The notes: generated by a model not told the origin, from the sequence alone. A stretch of 64,000 bases of DNA from Streptomyces misionensis (GCF_900104815.1 NZ_FNTD01000004.1:4790501-4854500); one strand, 5' to 3'; shown: positions 34,808 to 43,980, counted from the stretch's first letter. Numbers and translations: made by a program.

Positions 34808-34980
34808 TACATGTCCCACTCTGTGAGTTCCCCGTCGTCGCACGCCGTAAAACCGCCGGTTGCGGGATGCTGGAGGTAACGCTCGTTCACTTCGCGACGG
34901 GTGGCGGGCCGCACCGGGGGTGCGGTACTTGTCGATACGGCGGAGGCGCTCGCCTTCGTGCTCGGGTGATGGAGGCAGTG

Positions 34981-35403
34981 ATGGGTGTGGCAACCGGTCC
35001 GATCCGCGTGGTGGTCGCCAAGCCGGGTCTCGACGGCCACGACCGCGGGGCCAAGGTCATCGCGCGCGCCCTGCGCGACGCCGGGATGGAGGTCATCTAC
35101 ACCGGCCTCCACCAGACGCCGGAGCAGATCGTCGACACCGCTCTCCAGGAGGACGCCGACGCCATCGGACTGTCCATCTTGTCCGGCGCGCACAACACCC
35201 TGTTCGCCGCGGTCATCGACCTGCTCAAGGAGCGTGACGCCGAGGACATCCTCGTCTTCGGCGGCGGCATCATCCCGGAGGAGGACATCGCACCGCTGAA
35301 GGAGAAGGGCGTCGCGGAGATCTTCACCCCGGGGGCGACGACCGCGTCGATCGTGGAGTGGGTGCGGGAGCACGTCGCCCAGCCGGCGGCCTCCGGGGGC
35401 TGA
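34981..35403 (+). CDS. Cobalamin-binding subunit of an acyl-CoA mutase (methylmalonyl-CoA mutase C-terminal type)
   Basis: This 140-residue protein is a stand-alone B12-binding domain: [22 protein letters not shown] holds the DxHxxG cobalt-ligand motif, followed by LSGAHN and [11 protein letters not shown]. It would pair with a separate catalytic (TIM-barrel) subunit, not seen in this window, to isomerise acyl-CoAs such as methylmalonyl- or isobutyryl-CoA. ATG 34981 has GGAGG 4-5 nt upstream. Which mutase it serves cannot be told from here. Confidence 0.9.
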   Translation: MGVATGPIRVVVAKPGLDGHDRGAKVIARALRDAGMEVIYTGLHQTPEQIVDTALQEDADAIGLSILSGAHNTLFAAVIDLLKERDAEDILVFGGGIIPEEDIAPLKEKGVAEIFTPGATTASIVEWVREHVAQPAASGG

Positions 35404-35429
35404 ACCGGGGGCGCGCGGCGGCACGGCCG

Positions 35430-37196
35430 TCATGGTGCCGGGCGCGGGGACCGGTCTTCCCCGGCGGTGGCGTCGTGTTCCCCGGCCCCGGAGCCGGAGG
35501 GCGGTGAGCGGAGTTCCTCCGCCTCGGAGACGGCGGCCGGCCCCGGCCGGTGCTCCGGCGCACCGGCGGTGTCCTTCGGTGACAGCTCGTCGGCCATCGC
35601 CGCCCGCAGCCGCAGCGTGGTGACGAGCCGCTGGAACGCCTCGGCCCAGTAACCCCCGGCGCCCGGCGCCGCGTCCTCCCGCTCGTCGGGCGCCGCGAGC
35701 AGCGCCTGCAGCCGGGCGGCCTCCGCCGGGTCCAGACAGCGCTCCGCGAGCCCCATCACCCCGCTGAAGCTCCACGGATAACTCCCCGCGTCCCGCGCGA
35801 TGTTGAGGGCGTCCACCACGGCCCGGCCCAGCGGCGCCGCCCAGGGCACCCCGCACACGCCGAGCAGCTGGAACGCCTCCGACAGTCCGTGCGTCGCGAT
35901 GAACCCGGCGACCCACTCGGCCCGTTCGCCAGGGTCCAGCGTGGCCAGCAGCTTGGCGCGCTCGGCCAGGGACACCGCGCCCGGACCGCCCGCCTCCGGG
36001 GCCGACGGCGAGCCGAGCAGCGCCCGCGCCCACACGGCGTCCCGCTGCCGCACCGCCGCCCGGCACCAGGCCGCGTGCAGCTCGCCCTGCCAGTCGTCCG
36101 CCACGGGCAGCGCCACGATCTGCGACGCCGTCCGCCCGCCGAGCCGGTCCGGCCAGGTGCGCAGCGGCGCGGCCTCCACCAACTGGCCCAGCCACCAGGA
36201 CCGTTCCCCCCGGCCCGCGGGCGGGGTGGCCACCACGCCGTCGCGCTCCATGCCGGAGTCGCACTCGTGCGGCGCCTCCACCGTGATCACCGGCGCGCCG
36301 CCCGTCCGGTCCAGGGCCACGCACGCCGACGCCCGTACGGCCATGCGCGCGGCCAGCGCCGAGTCCGGCAGCGCCGACAGCAGTTCCGCCGCCGTTGCCC
36401 GGACGTTGCGGCTGCGGTCGCCCAGTGCCTTCTCCAGGAACGGCTCGTCCGCGGCGGACAGGCCGGCGCGCAGCGAGTCCAGGAACATCAGGCGGTCCTC
36501 GGCCCGCTCCGTCGGCCAGGTCCCGGCCAGCAGTTCGCGGGCGAGCGCGGGGGTGCGGGAGCGCAGCGCGCCCAGCAGGGCCACCCGCTCGGCGAACAGC
36601 CCCTCCTGCCACAGCCTGTGTACCGCCTCCTCGTTCCCGGGCTCCGGCAGCGCCGTGCCGCCGGGGGCCGAGCGCAGGGCGAACCGCCAGTCGGGGTTGA
36701 ACCGGGCCAGCCACAGCGCCCGGGGCCCCGCGAACGCCAGCGCGGCCGGGCGCAGGTCGGTACGGCCCCGGGCCGCGTCCAGCAGCGCGGGGAGCGCCTG
36801 CGCGGGGGCCGCGTACCCGTGCGCGTTGGCCGCCGCGAGCCACTGCGGGAGCAGCTCCGTCAGGTCCGGGGAACTGCCCCGGCGACCGCCGCCGGACGCG
36901 CCGCCGGCCCGGTCGGCCAGCAGCATGGCCAGCCTGCGGGCCGCCGCCGCGGGCAGCGCGGGGCGGGGATCGCCGGGCGCCCGCTCCGGGCGCCGTCCCG
37001 CCCGCGCGGGACGCAGTCCGGCCCGGCGCCGCACGGTGATCTCGGCGGCGGCGTCCAGCAGCGCGACGGGGGCCGGGCGGCCGGGTGCGAGCCGCGCGGG
37101 AGGACGCCGGTCGGTGCCGAGGAGGGCGGCGGTGACCAGGTCCTCCCAGGCGCCGGCGGGGGACGCGCCGCTGCCGTCGGTGGTGTTGCCGTTCAT
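35430..37196 (-). CDS. DUF5691-family protein of the MoxR/VWA/SWIM cluster
   Basis: This 588-residue, mostly helical protein resembles DUF5691 (start WEDLVTAALLGTDRRPP; conserved LLPQWLAAANAHGYAAPAQALP and a HEAT-like ALGDRSRNVRATAAELLSALPDS stretch). It has no catalytic motif I can recognise, no membrane helix and no signal peptide. It follows the SWIM gene by 43 nt on the same strand and is probably cotranscribed with it from the damage-type promoter. The HEAT-like pattern suggests a scaffold or substrate adaptor (inference). Confidence 0.8.
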   Translation of the reverse strand: MNGNTTDGSGASPAGAWEDLVTAALLGTDRRPPARLAPGRPAPVALLDAAAEITVRRRAGLRPARAGRRPERAPGDPRPALPAAAARRLAMLLADRAGGASGGGRRGSSPDLTELLPQWLAAANAHGYAAPAQALPALLDAARGRTDLRPAALAFAGPRALWLARFNPDWRFALRSAPGGTALPEPGNEEAVHRLWQEGLFAERVALLGALRSRTPALARELLAGTWPTERAEDRLMFLDSLRAGLSAADEPFLEKALGDRSRNVRATAAELLSALPDSALAARMAVRASACVALDRTGGAPVITVEAPHECDSGMERDGVVATPPAGRGERSWWLGQLVEAAPLRTWPDRLGGRTASQIVALPVADDWQGELHAAWCRAAVRQRDAVWARALLGSPSAPEAGGPGAVSLAERAKLLATLDPGERAEWVAGFIATHGLSEAFQLLGVCGVPWAAPLGRAVVDALNIARDAGSYPWSFSGVMGLAERCLDPAEAARLQALLAAPDEREDAAPGAGGYWAEAFQRLVTTLRLRAAMADELSPKDTAGAPEHRPGPAAVSEAEELRSPPSGSGAGEHDATAGEDRSPRPAP

Positions 37197-37239
37197 CGGG
37201 GTGCCTTCCCTTCGCGTGCGTGCGGATGTGCCGGGGCGG

Positions 37240-38580
37240 TCAGCACAGGGCCACCGCCTCCCGCGCGCCCTCCGGCCAGGCCGTGAGCGGGGTGAAGCCG
37301 CGGTGGCCGCATTCGCCGAAGACCGTGACGGGGGCGCCGCCGGACAGGGCGAGCAGGCGCCACGGACCGGGTCGGGAGCGGTTGGTCCGGGTCAGCGGCA
37401 GGGCCGAGTCCCCCTCGGCGTCGGCCAGTTGCCACCGCTCGCCGTCCGGGACCGGGACGACCCGCTCCAGCGTCACCGGGACCGACTCCAGCCAGGGATC
37501 CTGGCGCAGGGCCGTGCCGTACCGCGCCACCGCCTCGGCCGTGGTCACGCCCGACGGACGGAACCCGGCCGGTGCGGGCGCGGCGAACCGCTCGCCCAGC
37601 GCGGCCCGGGACTGACCGGCGCCGGGGTATCCGGACAGCTCGGCGTCAAGGACGAGGCCGACGGGCAGGGACAGCTCCGGCGCCCGGCCGCCCGCGCCGT
37701 AGGACAGCACCAGGCGGGTGCGGCCCGACTCGGCGCCGTACAGCCAGATCCGGCGGGTCGTCAGTTTCGCGTCCGCCGAGTCGTACTGGGCGAGGACCAG
37801 CCAGCGGTCGCGCTCGGCCGGACCGTCCGCCGCGGCGGGCAGGCCGATCCGGGAGCGGACGGTGGCCGCCAGGGGCTCCGGCAGCCGGTCCCGGCGCAGC
37901 CAGCCCTGGTCGAGCAGGTGCAGCAGCGCGCACTCCTCGAGCAGCCGCGCCGGCCAGCCCGCGCCGGAGCCGGGTATCGCGCCCAGTTCCCGCACCCGGG
38001 CGGCCAGTCCGGGCGCCTGGGCGTCGACCATGCGGGCCGCCGTCTCCTCCCACATTCCGTACCCCGCCTGTTCGGCCGGGGCGAGGCCGCCGCGCAGCAG
38101 GTCGGCCAGGCGCCGCTCCAGTTCGGTCGCGCCCGCCGTGACCCGTTCGGCCCGGCGCTCGGCCCGGCGCCGCGCCGCCTCCGGATCGGCGGCCGGGGCG
38201 CCCTCGCCGGCCTCCGTCCGCTTCTTCTCCGCGCGCCCGCGCCGCTCCGCGAGCCACTGCCCGGCCCAGTCCGGCGGCGCGGCGCAGGCCGGCACCGAGC
38301 CGTCGTCGCCCGCCCACAGCAGGAGCAGCCCGAGCGCGTGCTTGCACGGGAACTTACGGCTCGGGCAACTGCACCGGTACGCCGGTCCGGTGAGGTCGAC
38401 CACCGTCTGGTACGGCTTGCTGCCGCTGCCCTTGCACAGCCCCCACACCGCCTCCGTCCCGCTTCCCGCCCCGGACCACGGACCCGCCGTGCCGAGCTTG
38501 CCGCCCGCTTTGCGTGACGCGGCGTCAGGCGCCAGTGCCAGCACCTGGTCCGCGGTCCAGCGCACCCCCTGCTCAGTCAT
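37240..38580 (-). CDS. SWIM zinc-finger protein (YehQ-like)
   Basis: 446 residues. Near the N-terminus is a SWIM zinc finger YRCSCPSRKFPCKHALGLLL (CxCx(n)CxH), preceded by the usual WTADQVLALAPDAASRKAGGKL opening. A charged helical region and a long C-terminal beta/alpha domain without known motifs follow. SWIM domains bind nucleic acid or protein. ATG 38580 is fixed by TACCGT 7 nt upstream, so the transcript is predicted leaderless. The E. coli relative YehQ is also encoded beside MoxR and VWA genes. Confidence 0.87.
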   Translation of the reverse strand: MTEQGVRWTADQVLALAPDAASRKAGGKLGTAGPWSGAGSGTEAVWGLCKGSGSKPYQTVVDLTGPAYRCSCPSRKFPCKHALGLLLLWAGDDGSVPACAAPPDWAGQWLAERRGRAEKKRTEAGEGAPAADPEAARRRAERRAERVTAGATELERRLADLLRGGLAPAEQAGYGMWEETAARMVDAQAPGLAARVRELGAIPGSGAGWPARLLEECALLHLLDQGWLRRDRLPEPLAATVRSRIGLPAAADGPAERDRWLVLAQYDSADAKLTTRRIWLYGAESGRTRLVLSYGAGGRAPELSLPVGLVLDAELSGYPGAGQSRAALGERFAAPAPAGFRPSGVTTAEAVARYGTALRQDPWLESVPVTLERVVPVPDGERWQLADAEGDSALPLTRTNRSRPGPWRLLALSGGAPVTVFGECGHRGFTPLTAWPEGAREAVALC

Positions 38581-38587
38581 GCGAACG

Positions 38588-38610
38588 ACGGTAGGACCCG
38601 CCACTGACAA
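38588..38610 (-). promoter_or_regulatory. PafBC-type DNA-damage promoter for SWIM-DUF5691
   Basis: On the minus strand TTGTCAGTG (38610-38602), N8, then TACCGT (38593-38588) matches TTGTCRGTG-N8-TAnnnT fully. The start codon at 38580 is 7 nt beyond the -10 box. Confidence 0.78.
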
Positions 38611-38646
38611 TCGGCCCGGCGAGCGCGTTCCTGCTGGTCAGAGCGA

Positions 38647-38669
38647 TTGTCAGTGGTGTGGTGCACGGT
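38647..38669 (+). promoter_or_regulatory. PafBC-type DNA-damage promoter for AAA-DUF5682-VWA
   Basis: TTGTCAGTG (38647-38655), N8, then CACGGT (38664-38669) matches the consensus with one deviation (C for T at the first -10 base). Together with the minus-strand copy it forms a perfect 13-bp inverted repeat (38601-38613 and 38644-38656) centred in the divergent promoter. Confidence 0.65.
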
Positions 38670-38712
38670 TGGTGGCAGATCCGAACCGGCCGAGCTGGAG
38701 GGGGCCTCAGCC

Positions 38713-39867
38713 ATGTCAGCCATGCCTGCGTCCGCGCAACCGAAGACCGCCGCACCGCAGCCGAGCGAGGGTGCGCCCGCCGAGGGTGCGACCGCCCTGC
38801 GACCGCACGCGGAGCAAGCCTTCGCCGGTGAACTCGCCGCGCTCGCCGCGCAGGACGACCGGCCGCGCCCGGCCCGCTGGAGACTGTCGCCGTGGGCGGT
38901 GGCCACGTACCTGCTCGGCGGCACGCTGCCGGACGGCACCGTGATCACGCCGAAGTACGTGGGCCCGCGCCGGATCGTCGAGGTCGCCGTCACCACCCTG
39001 GCCACCGACCGCGCCCTGCTCCTGCTCGGCGTGCCCGGCACCGCCAAGACCTGGGTCTCGGAGCATCTGGCCGCCGCCGTCAGCGGTGACTCGACGCTGC
39101 TGGTCCAGGGCACCGCGGGCACCCCCGAGGAGGCCATCCGCTACGGCTGGAACTACGCGCGGCTGCTCGCCCACGGCCCGAGCCGCGACGCCCTCGTGCC
39201 CAGCCCCGTCATGCGCGCCATGGCCGAGGGCATGACCGCCCGGGTCGAGGAGCTGACCCGCATCCCGGCGGACGTGCAGGACACGCTGATCACGATCCTG
39301 TCCGAGAAGACCCTGCCCATACCGGAGCTGGGGGAGGAGGTCCAGGCGGTCCGCGGCTTCAACCTCATCGCCACCGCCAACGACCGCGACCGCGGTGTCA
39401 ACGACCTCTCCAGCGCGCTGCGCCGCCGCTTCAACACCGTGGTGCTGCCGCTGCCGGAGAGCGCCGAGGCCGAGGTCGACATCGTCACGCGCCGCGTCGA
39501 GCAGCTCGGCCGCTCGCTCGACCTGCCGGCCGCGTCCGACGGGTTGGCGGAGATCAGGCGCGTCGTCACCGTCTTCCGCGAACTGCGCGACGGCATGACC
39601 GACGACGGCCGTACGAAGCTGAAGTCGCCCAGCGGCACGCTGTCCACGGCCGAGGCGATCTCCGTCGTCACCCATGGCCTCGCGCTCGCCGCCCACTTCG
39701 GCGACGGCGTGCTGCGTCCGGCCGACGTCGCGGCGGGCATCCTCGGCGCCGTCGTCCGCGATCCGGCGGCCGACCGGGTCGTCTGGCAGGAGTACCTGGA
39801 GACGGTCGTGCGCGAGCGCGAGGGCTGGACGGACTTCTACCGGGCGTGCCGGGAGGTGAGCGCGTGA
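38713..39867 (+). CDS. MoxR-type AAA+ ATPase (YehL-like)
   Basis: 384 residues. Walker A is GVPGTAKTW; the Walker B region reads ARVEELTRIP, with Glu where Asp is usual; sensor 1 is NLIATANDRDRG; and an Arg-finger region reads SSALRRRFN. The domain layout fits MoxR AAA+ ATPases, which work with VWA-domain partners to remodel or load cofactors into target complexes. A Pro/Ala-rich N-tail of about 40 residues precedes the domain. ATG 38713 has GGAGGGGG about 9 nt upstream. Its stop codon overlaps the next start (TGATG), so it is coupled to the DUF5682 gene. Confidence 0.9.
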   Translation: MSAMPASAQPKTAAPQPSEGAPAEGATALRPHAEQAFAGELAALAAQDDRPRPARWRLSPWAVATYLLGGTLPDGTVITPKYVGPRRIVEVAVTTLATDRALLLLGVPGTAKTWVSEHLAAAVSGDSTLLVQGTAGTPEEAIRYGWNYARLLAHGPSRDALVPSPVMRAMAEGMTARVEELTRIPADVQDTLITILSEKTLPIPELGEEVQAVRGFNLIATANDRDRGVNDLSSALRRRFNTVVLPLPESAEAEVDIVTRRVEQLGRSLDLPAASDGLAEIRRVVTVFRELRDGMTDDGRTKLKSPSGTLSTAEAISVVTHGLALAAHFGDGVLRPADVAAGILGAVVRDPAADRVVWQEYLETVVREREGWTDFYRACREVSA

Positions 39868-42407
39868 TGGGCCGGGGCGGCCCGCTGCTGCTCGGGGTGC
39901 GGCACCACGGGCCCGGCTCCGCCCGCGCGGTGCGCGCCGCCCTGGACGCCGCCCGGCCCGCGACCGTCCTGATCGAGGGGCCGCCCGAGGCCGACGCGCT
40001 GATCCCGCTGGCCGCCGACCCCGGACTGCGGCCGCCGGTCGCCCTGCTCGCCCACGCCGTGGACGAGCCCGGCCGCTCGGCGTTCTGGCCGTTCGCCGCG
40101 TTCAGCCCGGAGTGGGTGGCCGTCCGCTGGGCCCTGGAGCACGGCGTCCCGGCCCGCTTCATCGACCTGCCGGCCGCCCACACCCTCGCGTGGGACGAGG
40201 AGACCGACCGGGACGAGGGGGCCGTCCAGGAAGAGGAGGGGGCCGTCCAGGAGGAGGGGGCCGACCGCCGCGACGAGGGCGGCGCCGGGGCCGGCGGCGA
40301 CCAGGTGCGCGTCGACCCGCTCGCCGTGCTCGCCGGGGCCGCCGGGTACGACGATCCCGAGCGCTGGTGGGAGGACGTCGTGGAACACCGGGGGCCGGGT
40401 GGCCGGGACCCGTTCGCCCCGTTCGCGGTGCTCGCCGAGGCCATGGGCGCGCTGCGCGAGCGGTACGGCGCGGGCGGGCGCCCCCGGGACCTGGTGCGCG
40501 AGGCGCAGATGCGTCTGCAACTAAGGGCGGCGCGCCGGGAGTTCGGGGACGCGGTGGCCGTGGTGTGCGGGGCCTGGCACGTGCCGGCGCTCGGCGCGAA
40601 GACCACCGTCACCGCCGACCGGGCGCTGCTGAAGGGGCTGCCCAAGGTCAAGGCCGATCTGACCTGGGTGCCCTGGACGCACCGCAGGCTGGCCCGGTCG
40701 AGCGGCTACGGCGCGGGCATCGAATCGCCGGGCTGGTACGGCCATCTCTTCCACGCCCCCGACCGGCCGGTGGAGCGGTGGCTGACCAAGGTGGCGGGCC
40801 TGCTGCGCGAGGAGGACCGGATCGTGTCCTCCGCGCACGTCATCGAGGCCGTACGGCTCGCGGAGACCCTCGCGGTGCTGCGCGGCCGTCCGCTGCCGGG
40901 GCTGGGGGAGACCACCGAGGCGGTGCGCGCGGTGATGTGCGACGGCTCGGACGTGCCGCTGGCGCTGGTGCACGACCGGCTGGTGGTCGGGGACGTCCTG
41001 GGCGAGGTGCCGGAGACCGCCCCCGCCGTGCCGCTGCAACGCGACCTGGCCCGCCACCAGCGCGCGCTGCGGCTCAAACCCGAGGCGCTGGAGCGCGACC
41101 TGGAGCTGGACCTGCGCAGGGACACCGACGCGGCCCGCAGCAGGCTGCTGCACCGGCTGCGGCTGCTCGGCATCGGCTGGGGGGAACCGGGCCCCGCGCG
41201 GGGGAGCACGGGCACCTTCCGGGAGACCTGGCGGTTGCGCTGGCAGCCGGAGCTGTCGGTGCGGGTCGCGGAGGCGGGGGTGTGGGGGACCACCGTGGCC
41301 GGGGCGGCGCGGGCCCGGGCCGAGGCGGACGCGGCCGCCGCGGGGGCCCTCGCCGAGATCACCGCGCTCGCCGAGCGGTGCCTGCTCGCCGGGCTGTCGG
41401 ACGCCCTGCCGGTGGTCATGCGGGCGCTCGCCGACCGGGCGGCCCTGGACACGGACGTCGGCCACCTCGCCCAGGCCCTGCCCGCGCTGGTCCGCTCGCT
41501 GCGCTACGGCGACGTACGCGGGACCGACATCCGCGCGCTGGCCGGCGTCGCGGCCGGCCTCGCCGAACGGGTCTTCGTCGGCCTCCCTCCCGCCTGCGCC
41601 GGGCTGGACGCCGACGCGGCCGAGCGGATGCGCGGGCACGTGGACGCGGTGCACACGGCGGTGGGGCTGCTCGGGGAGAGCCTGACCGGCACGCCCGGCG
41701 CCGAGGGAGCCGCGCCGGGGCCGGCGCACACCGTGGACGCCCCCGCGCAGGACGGCACGCCGGCGACCTCCGCCGACGGCCGCGCCGCGGACCCCCGCGC
41801 CCTCGGCGGGCTGCGGACGCGCTGGCGGGCCGTGCTGCGCGTCCTCGCGCTGCGGGACACCGTGCCCGGGGTGATCCGGGGGCGGGCCGTGCGGCTGCTG
41901 CTGGACGAGGGGGTGCTGGCGGCCGGCGAGGCGGCGCGGCTGATGGGGCTCGCGCTGTCGCCGGGGACGCCACCCGCCGACGCGGCCGCCTGGATCGAGG
42001 GCTTCGCGGGCGGCGGGGGCGGCCTGCTGCTGGTGCACGACGAGCGGCTGCTCGGCCTGCTCGACGGCTGGCTGACCGGGGTGTCGGCGGAGGCCTTCAC
42101 CGACGTGCTGCCACTGCTGCGGCGCACCTTCGCGGCCTACGAGCCGGGGGTGCGCAGAACCCTCGGCGAGCTGGTGCGGCGTGGTCCGGGGGAGCGGGCG
42201 GGAGCTGCGGCCCGGGGGCTCACCGCACCCGGCTTCGCCGCCGAGCCGGACACCGGGCGCGCCGACGCCGTGCTGCCGGTGCTGCGCCTGCTGCTCGGCC
42301 CCGACCCGGAACCGGCCGCGGACCCGGCCGCGGAATCGGCTCCGGACCCGGACGGCCGGTCCGGGACGACCACGTACGACAACGGACTCGCGGGGGTGGC
42401 CGGATGA
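39867..42407 (+). CDS. DUF5682-family protein (YehM-like), possible TraB/EreA-like fold
   Basis: 846 residues. The N-terminal part has LLLGVRHHGPGSARAV, then VLIEGPPEADALI, and later VVCGAWHVPAL. This order (GxxHH, Glu in LIEGP, GAxHxP) is reminiscent of the TraB/TIKI/ChaN/EreA superfamily of metal-dependent hydrolases. A short acidic repeat (EGAVQEE, near residue 120) interrupts it. The long C-terminal half is helical and Ala/Leu-rich with no named motif. ATG 39867 overlaps the AAA stop; the end overlaps the VWA start by 4 nt. Family membership is firm by context; the catalytic idea is inference. Confidence 0.8.
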   Translation: MGRGGPLLLGVRHHGPGSARAVRAALDAARPATVLIEGPPEADALIPLAADPGLRPPVALLAHAVDEPGRSAFWPFAAFSPEWVAVRWALEHGVPARFIDLPAAHTLAWDEETDRDEGAVQEEEGAVQEEGADRRDEGGAGAGGDQVRVDPLAVLAGAAGYDDPERWWEDVVEHRGPGGRDPFAPFAVLAEAMGALRERYGAGGRPRDLVREAQMRLQLRAARREFGDAVAVVCGAWHVPALGAKTTVTADRALLKGLPKVKADLTWVPWTHRRLARSSGYGAGIESPGWYGHLFHAPDRPVERWLTKVAGLLREEDRIVSSAHVIEAVRLAETLAVLRGRPLPGLGETTEAVRAVMCDGSDVPLALVHDRLVVGDVLGEVPETAPAVPLQRDLARHQRALRLKPEALERDLELDLRRDTDAARSRLLHRLRLLGIGWGEPGPARGSTGTFRETWRLRWQPELSVRVAEAGVWGTTVAGAARARAEADAAAAGALAEITALAERCLLAGLSDALPVVMRALADRAALDTDVGHLAQALPALVRSLRYGDVRGTDIRALAGVAAGLAERVFVGLPPACAGLDADAAERMRGHVDAVHTAVGLLGESLTGTPGAEGAAPGPAHTVDAPAQDGTPATSADGRAADPRALGGLRTRWRAVLRVLALRDTVPGVIRGRAVRLLLDEGVLAAGEAARLMGLALSPGTPPADAAAWIEGFAGGGGGLLLVHDERLLGLLDGWLTGVSAEAFTDVLPLLRRTFAAYEPGVRRTLGELVRRGPGERAGAAARGLTAPGFAAEPDTGRADAVLPVLRLLLGPDPEPAADPAAESAPDPDGRSGTTTYDNGLAGVAG

Positions 42408-43600
42408 CGAACGCAACGGCGGAGACGGCGGAGATGGTGGCGACAGACCCGGACGACCCGGCGCGGGAGCGGCTGCGGCGCTGGCGGCTGGTGCTCGGCG
42501 GGGAGCAGGCCGACGGCACCGGATGCGCGCTGTCCGGGCGGGACGCGGCGATGGACGCCACCCTGGCGGCCCTCTACGGCAAGGGCGACAAGGCGCAGTC
42601 GGGGCGGGAGCGCACGGCGGGGCTCGGCGCCTCGGCGCCGTCCGTGGCGCGCTGGCTCGGGGACATCCGCACCTACTTCCCCTCCTCCGTCGTCCAGGTC
42701 ATGCAGCGCGACGCCATCGACCGGCTGGGGCTCGCCGCGCTGTTGCTGGAGCCGGAGATGCTGGAGGCCGTGGAGGCCGACGTACACCTGGTCGGCACGC
42801 TGCTCTCGCTCAACAAGGCGATGCCGGAGACGACGAAGGAGACGGCGCGGGCGGTGGTGCGCAAGGTGGTGGACGACCTGGAGAAGCGGCTCGCCACCCG
42901 CACCCGGGCGACCCTGACGGGCGCCCTGGACCGCAGCGCGCGCGTCAGCCGGCCGCGCCACCACGACATCGACTGGAACCGCACCGTCGCGGCCAACCTC
43001 AAGCACTACCTGCCCGAGTACCGCACCGTCGTGCCGGAACGGCTGGTCGGCTACGGCCGCGCCGCGCGCTCGGTGAAGAAGGAGGTGATCCTCTGCATCG
43101 ACCAGTCGGGCTCGATGGCGGCGTCCGTGGTCTACGCGTCCGTCTTCGGCGCGGTCCTCGCCTCCATGCGGTCGATCGGCACCCGGCTGGTCGTCTTCGA
43201 CACGGCGGTGGCCGACCTCACCGACCAGCTCGACGACCCGGTGGACGTGCTCTTCGGCACCCAGCTGGGCGGCGGCACGGACATCAACCGGGCGCTCGCC
43301 TACTGCCAGTCGCGGATCAGCCGGCCCGCCGAGACCGTGGTGGTGCTGATCAGCGACCTCTACGAGGGCGGCATCCGCGACGAGATGCTCAAGCGAGTGG
43401 CGGCCATGAAGGCGTCCGGGGTGCAGTTCGTGACGCTGCTGGCGCTGTCCGACGAGGGGGCGCCCGCCTACGACCGGGAGCACGCGGCGGCGCTGGCCGC
43501 GCTCGGCGCGCCGGCCTTCGCCTGCACGCCCGACCTGTTCCCGGAGGTGATGGCGGCGGCGCTGGAGAAGCGCCCGCTGCCGATACCGGACACCGCCTGA
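42404..43600 (+). CDS. VWA-domain protein (YehP-like)
   Basis: 398 residues. The N-terminal half is helical (GKGDKAQSGRERTAGLGASAPSVARWLGDIR...). The C-terminal half is a von Willebrand A domain with an intact MIDAS: CIDQSGSMAAS (DxSxS), GGGTDINRAL (Thr) and ISDLYEGG (Asp). There is no signal peptide or membrane helix, so it is cytosolic, as expected for a MoxR partner that binds the ATPase or targets through a Mg2+-bridged acidic ligand. It closes the operon; a terminator follows at 43826. Confidence 0.9.
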   Translation: MTNATAETAEMVATDPDDPARERLRRWRLVLGGEQADGTGCALSGRDAAMDATLAALYGKGDKAQSGRERTAGLGASAPSVARWLGDIRTYFPSSVVQVMQRDAIDRLGLAALLLEPEMLEAVEADVHLVGTLLSLNKAMPETTKETARAVVRKVVDDLEKRLATRTRATLTGALDRSARVSRPRHHDIDWNRTVAANLKHYLPEYRTVVPERLVGYGRAARSVKKEVILCIDQSGSMAASVVYASVFGAVLASMRSIGTRLVVFDTAVADLTDQLDDPVDVLFGTQLGGGTDINRALAYCQSRISRPAETVVVLISDLYEGGIRDEMLKRVAAMKASGVQFVTLLALSDEGAPAYDREHAAALAALGAPAFACTPDLFPEVMAAALEKRPLPIPDTA

Positions 43601-43825
43601 GGAAGCCGGGGAGGACCGGGAACCCGGACGGCGTACGGGGCGTCGGAGGGGGCATCGGGTAGCAGGCGCATCCGCTCACGCCCGGCCACCTCGCTCCGCG
43701 GGGCGGTCGCACCCGGTCGGCCGAATGCCGTCGGTCCGACCGGGCGGAGTCCCGCGGGTGGGGCGGGTGGTCCCCATTGGGGTGGGGATCAACCGTCCCG
43801 GCCCCGGTCCTGCCGGAGCCGTCCG

Positions 43826-43863
43826 GAGACCTCACCGGGTCAACCCCAGCCCGGTGAGGTCTC
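43826..43863 (+). terminator. Terminator after the AAA-DUF5682-VWA operon
   Basis: A 14-bp perfect stem (43826-43839 with 43850-43863) closes a 10-nt loop. It lies 226 nt after the VWA stop in the 515-bp gap before sucC, which otherwise shows the sucC promoter region and no gene. Confidence 0.65.
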
Positions 43864-43980
43864 GTACCCGCCGGTAGGGTCGGAGGGACGCGGCACGGCG
43901 TGCCAGTGAACCCGGCATCGTGTGACAGGTATCACCGCTCAGGTGTGACCCTCGATTTAGGGAGCCCCCGCAAGCGGCGA

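Noticed and set aside
40112..43600. 1162-codon plus-strand ORF across DUF5682 and VWA
   Set aside because: Only its C-terminal part (from 42404) is the real VWA protein; the upstream part is the out-of-frame shadow of DUF5682.
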